From Erythrobacter sp. UBA3075 (GTDB lineage: Bacteria > Pseudomonadota > Alphaproteobacteria > Sphingomonadales > Sphingomonadaceae): a stretch of DNA of 11,014 nucleotides. The notes beneath the pieces were generated by a model. The model was not told the origin of the DNA. It saw only the letters and a program-made list of their open reading frames with translations, and did no database searches. The stretch spans positions 1 through 11,014 of the forward strand of contig DFBR01000120.1 of the NCBI GenBank assembly GCA_002367375.1. Direction: 5' to 3'. A program made the position numbers and the translations under genes. Below are positions 5,349 through 11,014 of this stretch, one piece after another. The stretch's first letter is position 1; each line of letters starts with the position of its first letter.

Positions 5349-6308
5349 CTACCGCCCCAGATCGCTGCCAATCGCCAGAAAGCGCTCTTCGCGTTGACGG
5401 CGCAATTCTGCGGGTGGGAGGACGCTCAGCGCTTCCAACTCGTCATCAATAGCAGCGGTCAGACTGGCCACGGCAGTGCCAGCATCGCGATGCGCACCGC
5501 CAGCAGGTTCCTCCACAATCCGGTCAATGACCTTAAGCGCAAGCAAGTGCTGCGCGGTCAGCTTCATAGCTTCGGCAGCTTGCGGAGCTTTCTCAGCGGT
5601 GCGCCATAGAATCGATGCGCAGCCTTCGGGCGAAATCACCGAATAGACGGCATGTTCAAACATCAGCACGCGCTCTGCACTGGCCAGCGCAACCGCTCCG
5701 CCTGAACCGCCCTCGCCCACAATCGCGGCGACCATCGGCACGCCCAATGCCAGACACGCCTCTGTCGAGCGGGCGATAGCTTCAGCCTGCCCGCGCTCTT
5801 CGGCTTCGATGCCCGGGAAGGCGCCAGAGGTATCGACCAGCGTAACCACCGGCAGGCCAAATCGGTCAGCCATTTCCATCAGGCGGATCGCCTTGCGATA
5901 GCCTTCTGGCTTGCCCATGCCGAAATTGTGGCGAATGCGGCTTTCGGTATCATTGCCCTTTTCATGTCCGATCAGCACGATCTTGCGGCCTTTCAGCGTC
6001 GCAAGTCCGCCCATGATTGCCTGATCGTCTCCATAAAGACGATCCCCGCCCAGCGGCATGAAGTGATCGAAACCAAGCGACACATAATCATGAAAATGCG
6101 GACGGTTGGCATGGCGCGCAACCTGCGTCTTCTGCCACGGCGTCAGATTGGCATAGGTTGATTCCAGCAGGCGCACGCTTTTCTGCTCCAGCCGCTGCAG
6201 CTCCTTCGAAATATCAACATCGTCGTCCTCGCCAGCAGCTTCGCGCAATTGCACAATCTTTGCTTCCAGCGCGGCGACGGGTTTTTCAAATTCAAGGAAT
6301 GAAGCCAT
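5349..6308 (-). CDS. accA: Acetyl-CoA carboxylase, carboxyltransferase subunit alpha
   Basis: The protein has 319 aa. AccA and AccD form the carboxyltransferase that moves the carboxyl group from biotin to acetyl-CoA, giving malonyl-CoA for fatty-acid synthesis in the cytoplasm. The N-terminus MASFLEFEKPVAALEAKI is the family's standard start, so ATG 6306-6308 is chosen; an upstream ATG at 6357-6359 would add 17 residues that are only the shadow of the xerD end. The N-terminal half is a coiled region (EAKIVQLREA...LQRLEQKSVRLL). The crotonase-like core shows GRKIVLIGHEKG near 107, the FGMGKPEGYRKA block at 129-140, DTSGAFPGIEAEERGQ at 159-174, and the glycine-rich oxyanion site GEGGSGGAVAL at 198-208. 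The end is the normal acidic/basic helix. The gene starts 10 bases after xerD, so the two are co-transcribed. The ribosome site is weak. Confidence 0.97.
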   Translation of the reverse strand: MASFLEFEKPVAALEAKIVQLREAAGEDDDVDISKELQRLEQKSVRLLESTYANLTPWQKTQVARHANRPHFHDYVSLGFDHFMPLGGDRLYGDDQAIMGGLATLKGRKIVLIGHEKGNDTESRIRHNFGMGKPEGYRKAIRLMEMADRFGLPVVTLVDTSGAFPGIEAEERGQAEAIARSTEACLALGVPMVAAIVGEGGSGGAVALASAERVLMFEHAVYSVISPEGCASILWRTAEKAPQAAEAMKLTAQHLLALKVIDRIVEEPAGGAHRDAGTAVASLTAAIDDELEALSVLPPAELRRQREERFLAIGSDLGR

Positions 6309-6318
6309 GGGAGAGCCG

Positions 6319-7200
6319 CTACCGCCCCGCGCTCTTCGCTGCAAGAGGATGTCGCTCATTCACCAATGCGACAAGCCGTGCCGAATCGACATGGGTGTAG
6401 ATCTGCGTGGTGGCGATATCGGCATGACCAAGCAGCGTCTGCAGCACACGCAAATCCGCGCCGCCTTCCAGCAAATGCGTGGCAAAGGCATGGCGCAAGA
6501 CATGCGGGCTGACCTTCGCGGGATCGCATTGGGCGCGCGTGGCCATAGCTTTCACCAGCTGAAACAGGCGGATACGGCTGATATGGCCTTTGCGCGAGGG
6601 GAACAGGAAGGGCGAGCTATCGTCCACACGCGCCGCCATCCAGCGCACCAGAGCCGCCTGCGCACGGCGCGACACTGGCACCATGCGTTGCTGGCCGCCC
6701 TTGCCCTTAATCGTCAGGAACGGCGCATCGCGCGGCACCGCACTGACCGGGAGGGAGACAAGTTCTGTCGCGCGCAGTCCCGACCCATAGAGCAATTCCA
6801 GCAAGGCCAGCATCCGTACCGCTGCGGGCTTGTCGCTCGCTGCCTCGTCTTCGGCACAGGTAAACAGGCGCTCTACTTCCTCGTGCGAGAGAATCTTGGG
6901 AAGCGGTCGGCGTGCCTGCGGACGCGGCAGAGCAGTTGAGGGATCGTCTTCGCGCAGCCCCTCATCCACGCAAAAGCCGTAAAACTGACGCAGGGCCGAC
7001 ACTTTGCGGGCGACGGTGGAGGGGGCAAGATCGGCCCAAGCACTGGTCAACGGCGCGAGATCTTCGCGCGAGGCAGGCAGCAGATTGCCCACCACTTCCT
7101 CTGAACCCTCCAGGTCGCGGCGATAGGCGATCAGCGTATTGGCCGCCGCGCCCCGCTCTGCCGCGAGCATCGCCAGAAAGCTGTCAATTGTGGAGGACAT
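6319..7200 (-). CDS. xerD: Site-specific tyrosine recombinase XerD
   Basis: The protein has 293 aa. XerC and XerD act at dif to resolve chromosome dimers at cell division. All catalytic residues are visible: Arg143 in GSGLRATEL, Lys167 in KGKGGQQR, His233 and Arg236 in HVLRHAFATH, His259 in LLGHADI, and the nucleophile Tyr268 in TTQIYTHV. The N-terminal SAM-like core-binding part (NTLIAYRRDL ... VSALRQFYGFCVDEG) is present. The start ATG 7198-7200 has AAGGAGG eight bases upstream. XerD rather than XerC is chosen from general likeness and from the neighbourhood (accA downstream, divergent aroK-aroB), which is common in alphaproteobacteria. A phage or element integrase is unlikely given the housekeeping neighbours. 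It lies 18 bases after the 616-aa gene and 10 before accA. Confidence 0.93.
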   Translation of the reverse strand: MSSTIDSFLAMLAAERGAAANTLIAYRRDLEGSEEVVGNLLPASREDLAPLTSAWADLAPSTVARKVSALRQFYGFCVDEGLREDDPSTALPRPQARRPLPKILSHEEVERLFTCAEDEAASDKPAAVRMLALLELLYGSGLRATELVSLPVSAVPRDAPFLTIKGKGGQQRMVPVSRRAQAALVRWMAARVDDSSPFLFPSRKGHISRIRLFQLVKAMATRAQCDPAKVSPHVLRHAFATHLLEGGADLRVLQTLLGHADIATTQIYTHVDSARLVALVNERHPLAAKSAGR

Positions 7201-7218
7201 GGCAGGCGCCTCCTTACC

Positions 7219-9069
7219 CTAGCTACGCGCGACCGCCTCCGCGGCGATCATCCGGGCTTCGGCAGAAAGACCCACGCGGTTGAGGGCCGAAACGATGTGA
7301 TAGAGCTGGCGCGGGGTCATCTGATCCCAGCTTTCCCCCTGCATTCCCAAGCCGGCAAGAAACGCGACCAGCGCCGCATTATTCACCTGGGCTGCCTGCC
7401 CGATTTTTGTGCTCCAAGCACTGGAACGCGTGTAGCTCACGCCAAGGTCTGTGCCGAGTTCGGCAAAGTCATTATCTCCCAGCCGTCCAAGTCCGGCGAG
7501 GCCTGCGACAAGAAACGCAGACTTGCGCTGCTCTGCGCTACCGTCGCCATCCATGAAATTCCTGACTGCACCTTCGCTGACCGCGTTGCTGCGCTGCGGT
7601 TGTGCGAGCGCGAGCAAGGCCCATGCCTCGCTGCCCTCCGGCACGACCGATCCCCAGCGCATGGCGTTGGCATCCAGTCCTGCGGTGAGCATCGAAGCGA
7701 TCAACGGTGCGGCATTGTCGAGCAGATCTTCGCTCACCGGCATTCGCGCGGCGGCATAGGCCGTCAGCACCCACCCGCCGTAGGAATCGCCAGCGCCATC
7801 CCAAAGCTCTTGCATGGCAGCCATACGGTCCGCCACGCCGGGCGCCGTGTAGGCATCGCGCAGCAGGCCCGCTGCGGCTTTATCCTCGCGCGAATAGGCA
7901 TCGCTGGCCCACAGCTGCGAATATAGATCAACCATTGCCGCGGAAGACAGAATACCGCGCGCTCCCGCGCTGTCAGCCGCCGAAACGCGCGCCATTAGCG
8001 GAGAAGCCGGTATCAGAACTTCGCTCTTATCCGCCCATCCGGGCGCCCCATCGCGCAGCTCAGAGGGAATGTCTGCACCCACGGCCCGGGCAAGAGCAAA
8101 GCGCCATGGCGTAAGGGTTTCAACCTCATCCCACTCGATCTCGACCGCGCGGCCGCCTTGCCCTGCCGCTCCGGCAAAACGCTGTGCCAGTCGGACATCA
8201 ATTTCGGGTGCGACACCAGTGCCAAGTGCGCGGCGCAGCCTGCGTTCCGCTCCCCGCGATTCGCCCAGATAGGCGGAGCAGATCGCTTGCAGCAATTCCC
8301 ACTCGCCATCCTCGCGCAGATCAGGTTGCAAGCGCGCGGCGGGACACATGCCGAGCACATCGCCGGTTGCGAGGTAGGAATCGAAGGCCGCATCGGCCAG
8401 CGCGACATTGTAATTGCTGCCGTCTACATCCTGCACCAGCGTGCGTGCCACCGCACCTTCACCCATGGCGATCAGGGCTTGGGAACGCAGCGCGGCAAAT
8501 TCCACAGGATCAAGGCCGGCGGGCGCATCAAGGCGGCTCGCCAGCGCCCGGCGCATCAGGATATGGCCCCAGCGCGACACAATCGGGCCATCACTTGCCG
8601 CAAGGGCTGCGCGCACCAGCTGCGCAGGCTGATTGGCTAGCGATGCAGTTGGGAAGCCACCCTCTGCCTGCGACAATACGCCCACTTCGGCGATGGCGCG
8701 GCGCGCAGCGGCGGGAATATCGAAGCGCGGGCGCAAGCCGAACAGATCGTTCACCTCGTCCGATTCCATCGCCTCCAGCTCTTCAAGCGATGGCAGATCG
8801 GCGGGCAGTGCGGCGCTTAGCGCACTGCCGTCGTCATCGGGAATCGCCTGCACCACAGGGGCGGAAGGCGTGCCACCCGAAGGCGCGACCGGCGTGACCG
8901 GACGGGCTGCAGTAGCAGTTGGCGTCGGGACAGGCGCGGGCGTTGGCGTGGATTGCGGAGGAGGATCGCGGAATGCAGGCGGCAACAAATCTTCCGGATC
9001 GCCAGCAATGGCAATGGTGGACGACAATACCAGCGCCGTGCCGCCCAGCAGGAGTGCGATTCGCTTCAC
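7219..9069 (-). CDS. Secreted protein of unknown function, 616 aa
   Basis: I do not recognise a family. The start is GTG 9067-9069, with GGAG eight bases upstream, overlapping the preceding small gene by GTGA. An N-terminal signal peptide (MKRIALLLGGTALVLSSTIAIA, likely cut after Ala22) is followed by a Pro/Thr/Ala-rich linker over about residues 30-72, an acidic stretch (residues 77-108), and then some 500 residues rich in Ala and Leu that look like stacked helices (a solenoid), without a clear TPR signature. Only two cysteines occur after the signal, Cys242 and Cys264, close enough for a disulfide. The protein is therefore predicted to be periplasmic or exported. It sits between a small membrane protein and xerD in one tight operon and opposite aroK. 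Coding quality is even throughout and there is no sign of transfer. Confidence 0.88.
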   Translation of the reverse strand: MKRIALLLGGTALVLSSTIAIAGDPEDLLPPAFRDPPPQSTPTPAPVPTPTATAARPVTPVAPSGGTPSAPVVQAIPDDDGSALSAALPADLPSLEELEAMESDEVNDLFGLRPRFDIPAAARRAIAEVGVLSQAEGGFPTASLANQPAQLVRAALAASDGPIVSRWGHILMRRALASRLDAPAGLDPVEFAALRSQALIAMGEGAVARTLVQDVDGSNYNVALADAAFDSYLATGDVLGMCPAARLQPDLREDGEWELLQAICSAYLGESRGAERRLRRALGTGVAPEIDVRLAQRFAGAAGQGGRAVEIEWDEVETLTPWRFALARAVGADIPSELRDGAPGWADKSEVLIPASPLMARVSAADSAGARGILSSAAMVDLYSQLWASDAYSREDKAAAGLLRDAYTAPGVADRMAAMQELWDGAGDSYGGWVLTAYAAARMPVSEDLLDNAAPLIASMLTAGLDANAMRWGSVVPEGSEAWALLALAQPQRSNAVSEGAVRNFMDGDGSAEQRKSAFLVAGLAGLGRLGDNDFAELGTDLGVSYTRSSAWSTKIGQAAQVNNAALVAFLAGLGMQGESWDQMTPRQLYHIVSALNRVGLSAEARMIAAEAVARS

Positions 9070-9239
9070 TGATCAGTCTCCGGCACGTTCACGGGTTCCA
9101 CAATCAGGCGCGGTTCCGTACGCCCGCCATCCAGCCAAGCGACGACCAGCAGCAGTAATAGCGCAAGCCCAAGGGCGATCAGTATCAACATCAGGCGCTT
9201 TGACACCTCGCAGTAAATCCCGTTTTTCCATTTCGCCAT
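9066..9239 (-). CDS. Small single-TM membrane protein (57 codons)
   Basis: This frame is too short for many gene finders. From ATG 9237-9239 it reads MAKWKNGIYCEVSKR, then a strong hydrophobic helix (LMLILIALGLALLLLLVVAW), then a polar tail LDGGRTEPRLIVEPVNVPET. The positive residues before the helix predict the N-terminus inside and the tail in the periplasm. Other in-frame starts are GTG 9204-9206 (46 aa) and ATG 9189-9191 (41 aa); none has a good ribosome site, so the start is uncertain. The stop TGA 9066-9068 overlaps the GTG of the 616-aa secreted protein by four bases (GTGA), a classic coupling arrangement. That overlap and the clean TM-plus-tail layout are the main evidence that it is real. 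Function is unknown; it may act with the 616-aa protein. Confidence 0.7.
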   Translation of the reverse strand: MAKWKNGIYCEVSKRLMLILIALGLALLLLLVVAWLDGGRTEPRLIVEPVNVPETDQ

Positions 9240-9241
9240 CG

Positions 9242-9254
9242 GGACAACTTGTCC
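9242..9254. promoter_or_regulatory. 13-base palindrome in the divergent promoter region
   Basis: GGACAA-C-TTGTCC is a perfect inverted repeat with a one-base centre. It lies in the 59-base gap between aroK and the leftward operon, three bases from the ATG at 9239. It could be an operator for a dimeric regulator acting on either side, or could mask the start of the small membrane protein. One such palindrome can occur by chance. Confidence 0.3.
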
Positions 9255-9261
9255 GACGACC

Positions 9262-9288
9262 TTGCAGCGCGGTTAGCCCAACTATAGG
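9262..9288 (+). promoter_or_regulatory. Possible aroK promoter
   Basis: TTGCAG (9262-9267) and TATAGG (9283-9288) are 15 bases apart, shorter than ideal. The start site would fall near 9295, only a few bases before the aroK ATG at 9299, giving a nearly leaderless mRNA. That would fit the lack of a Shine-Dalgarno sequence there. Confidence 0.3.
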
Positions 9289-9298
9289 CCATGCGGCA

Positions 9299-9874
9299 AT
9301 GACCATTACCCGTGATCTGCCCGATGATAGCACCATCCGCGCCGTGCGAGCGCGGTTGAAAGGACCATTGGTGATGGTCGGCATGATGGGTGCGGGCAAA
9401 TCCACCGTGGGTCGCAAGCTGGCGACCACGCTCGGCATGGACTTCACCGATGCCGATGATGAAATCGTTGCTGCGGCGAATATGTCCGTCGCCGAAGTAT
9501 TCGACAAATTCGGCGAGGATTATTTCCGCGACGGCGAGCGGCGCGTGATCGCGCGGTTGATGGAAGAAAGCGGTTCGGGCAGCGTTATCGCGACCGGCGG
9601 CGGGGCCTTCCTGCAGGAGGAAACGCGTGCGCTGATCCTCGAAAAAGGCGTGGCAATCTGGCTCGATGCAGCCACCGACACGCTGGTCGAACGTGTCAGC
9701 CGGAACGACAAGCGCCCCCTACTGCGCACCGGCGACATTCCCACCAAGGTCAGCACTATGAAGGCAGAGCGCGAGGCGACCTATGCCGAGGCTCCGATCC
9801 ATGTAAAAAGCGACACCGGCCCGCATCAGGTGGCGGCGAACCGCATAATTGAGGCGCTTGACCAATGGCTGTGA
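9299..9874 (+). CDS. aroK: Shikimate kinase
   Basis: The protein has 191 aa from ATG 9299-9301. It phosphorylates shikimate at the 3-position with ATP in the cytoplasm, step five of the chorismate pathway. Visible sites are the Walker A loop GMMGAGKST (residues 28-36), shikimate-binding DADD (51-54), Arg77 in YFRDGE, the TGGGAF loop at 99-104, the lid KRPLLR (138-143) with Arg139, and Arg158 in AEREATY. The open frame extends far upstream, but that part is the antisense shadow of the neighbouring operon; the chosen ATG gives the 20-odd residue N-terminal extension common in alphaproteobacterial AroK. No clear ribosome site precedes it, and a three-codon frame ATG-CGG-CAA-TGA (9291-9302) overlaps the ATG. 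The end overlaps aroB by ten bases. Confidence 0.96.
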   Translation: MTITRDLPDDSTIRAVRARLKGPLVMVGMMGAGKSTVGRKLATTLGMDFTDADDEIVAAANMSVAEVFDKFGEDYFRDGERRVIARLMEESGSGSVIATGGGAFLQEETRALILEKGVAIWLDAATDTLVERVSRNDKRPLLRTGDIPTKVSTMKAEREATYAEAPIHVKSDTGPHQVAANRIIEALDQWL

Positions 9875-10974
9875 TCGAAGTCGCTCTGGCCGGGCGCGAA
9901 TATGACGTGCGCGTCGAAGCCGGCCTGCTCGCAGACATTGCCGGTCAATGCGGCGCGTTGCTGCGCAAAGCCCGCGTTCCGATTGTGACCGATGAGAACG
10001 TCCACCGCTTGTGGAGCGAAACGGTCGAGGCCTCGCTCGCCAATGCAGGCAAAGAAGCGCGCTGGATGATCCATGCGCCGGGTGAAAGCGCCAAGAGTTG
10101 GGACGGATTATCCCGCACTGTAGAATGGCTGCTGGCCGAGGAAGTGGAACGCGGTGATCACATCATTGCGCTCGGCGGAGGAGTTATCGGCGATCTGACC
10201 GGCTTTGCCGCCTCTATGTTGAAACGTGGCTGCGGTTTTGTGCAAGTGCCAACCACGCTGCTGGCGCAGGTCGATTCGAGCGTCGGCGGAAAGACAGCGA
10301 TCAATGTTGCTGCGGGCAAAAACCTTGTCGGCGCGTTCCATCAACCATCGCTGGTGCTGGCCGATACGGCAGTGCTCTCCACCCTGCCCGACCGCGAGAT
10401 GCGCTGCGGATATGCCGAGGTCATCAAATACGGCATTCTTGGCGACGCGGAATTCTTCGCATGGTGCGAAGCGCATGGGACGGACGTGCTTGCGCATGAT
10501 GCAACAGCGGTCGAACTGGCCGTGACAAAGAGCGTGCATGCCAAGGCCCGCATCGTGGCCGAGGATGAGCGCGAAACGTCAGGCGCCCGCGCATTGCTCA
10601 ATCTGGGCCATACTTTCGGCCATTCGCTGGAAGCCGAAACTGGCTATTCGGGCCGTCTGCTACATGGCGAAGCCGTTGCGCTGGGCATGGTGCTGGCCGC
10701 GCGCTATTCGGCGCGGCGCGGCTATATTTCGGATGCCGAAGTGCAGCGGATCACCGCCGCCATCAACTCTGCCGGACTTCCCGTAGAAATTTCGGCGCTG
10801 GGACTGGATTGCAGCGGCGAGGCGCTCGCCAATCACATGTTGCACGACAAGAAGATGGACGCAGGCACCCTGCCCTTCATCCTGCTGCGCGGAATTGGCG
10901 AGGCATTCCTCGATCACAATGTCGCCCTGTCAGATATCGCTGACTTCCTGTCGGAGCAATTGCAGGTGCATTAG
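9865..10974 (+). CDS. aroB: 3-dehydroquinate synthase
   Basis: The protein has 369 aa, normal for the family. It converts DAHP to 3-dehydroquinate using NAD and a divalent metal, step two of the shikimate pathway in the cytoplasm. Seen are the NAD-binding GGGVIGDLTGFAAS (104-117), PTTLLAQVDSSVGGKTAIN (129-147) with Lys143, GKNLVGAFHQP (151-161), and the three metal ligands Glu185 (YAEVIKYG), His249 (NLGHTFGHSLE) and His267 (HGEAVALGM). ATG 9865-9867 lies within the end of aroK (overlap 9865-9874), so translation is coupled. It ends at TAG 10972-10974, eight bases short of the stop of a converging minus-strand gene. Confidence 0.98.
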   Translation: MAVIEVALAGREYDVRVEAGLLADIAGQCGALLRKARVPIVTDENVHRLWSETVEASLANAGKEARWMIHAPGESAKSWDGLSRTVEWLLAEEVERGDHIIALGGGVIGDLTGFAASMLKRGCGFVQVPTTLLAQVDSSVGGKTAINVAAGKNLVGAFHQPSLVLADTAVLSTLPDREMRCGYAEVIKYGILGDAEFFAWCEAHGTDVLAHDATAVELAVTKSVHAKARIVAEDERETSGARALLNLGHTFGHSLEAETGYSGRLLHGEAVALGMVLAARYSARRGYISDAEVQRITAAINSAGLPVEISALGLDCSGEALANHMLHDKKMDAGTLPFILLRGIGEAFLDHNVALSDIADFLSEQLQVH

Positions 10975-10981
10975 GCGCCGC

Positions 10982-11014
10982 TCACTCCTCCTCGAAAATT
11001 CCGATTTCATTCAC
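10982..11014 (-). CDS. C-terminal end of an unidentified gene (runs off right edge)
   Basis: Only eleven codons are visible on the minus strand. They read VNEIGIFEEE followed by TGA at 10982-10984. The acidic tail looks like a natural C-terminus and its place, converging on aroB with a seven-base gap, is reasonable. The piece is too short to identify and could be chance. Confidence 0.3.
   Translation of the reverse strand: MNEIGIFEEE

Noticed and set aside
5336..5351. Short GC-rich inverted repeat at the accA stop as a terminator
   Set aside because: The arms contain a mismatch, leave almost no loop and have no T-run after them.
6309..6359. Upstream ATG for accA at 6357-6359
   Set aside because: The added 17 residues come from the end of xerD in another frame, and the standard AccA N-terminus begins at 6308.
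6319..7200. Tyrosine recombinase as sign of an integrated element next to the tRNA
   Set aside because: It is a housekeeping XerD in an operon with accA, about 3.7 kb from the tRNA, with no attachment repeats or cargo genes in between.
8633..9298. Long upstream extension of the aroK frame
   Set aside because: The extension is antisense to the 616-aa gene and the small TM gene, is Ser/Gly/Pro-rich and low in complexity, and shikimate kinase begins normally at 9299.

Overview
The window looks like chromosomal DNA of an alphaproteobacterium of the sphingomonad/Erythrobacter type. Evidence for this is the moderately high GC, the divergent xerD / aroK-aroB arrangement, small Flp-type pilins, and promoter-like sequences of the alphaproteobacterial general-stress sigma factor EcfG (GGAAC-N16-CGTT). 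It is mostly ordinary housekeeping DNA. I see no insertion sequence, CRISPR array, phage gene or toxin system.

Left part (1-3057, all minus strand). A MutT-type Nudix hydrolase is followed by tRNA-Arg(ACG) with its own terminator hairpin. Next comes an exact EcfG-type promoter, which points into a broken small gene. That gene appears to carry two single-base insertions and one in-frame stop. It overlaps folE (GTP cyclohydrolase I), which is followed by a divergent MurA-like enolpyruvyl transferase that runs off the left edge. The transcript from the EcfG-type site would therefore cover broken gene - folE - murA-like.

Middle part (3058-3741, plus strand). Two tandem Flp/Tad-type pilin genes are separated by a 94-base spacer with two hairpins. 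They end in a strong intrinsic terminator, and a second hairpin serves the gene converging from the right.

Right-middle part (3742-9239, minus strand). Reading in the direction of transcription: a small one-TM protein (57 codons), a 616-aa secreted protein of unknown function, xerD, accA, and then a separately promoted lipoprotein M48 metalloprotease. The small gene and the 616-aa gene overlap by GTGA. The 616-aa gene and xerD are 18 bases apart, and xerD and accA 10 bases apart, so these four look like one operon. The M48 gene has a near-consensus EcfG-type promoter of its own.

Right part (9240-11014). A 59-base divergent promoter region holds a 13-base palindrome and a three-codon upstream ORF. 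It is followed by aroK and aroB (shikimate pathway) overlapping by 10 bases on the plus strand. The tail of an unidentified minus-strand gene converges on aroB at the right edge.
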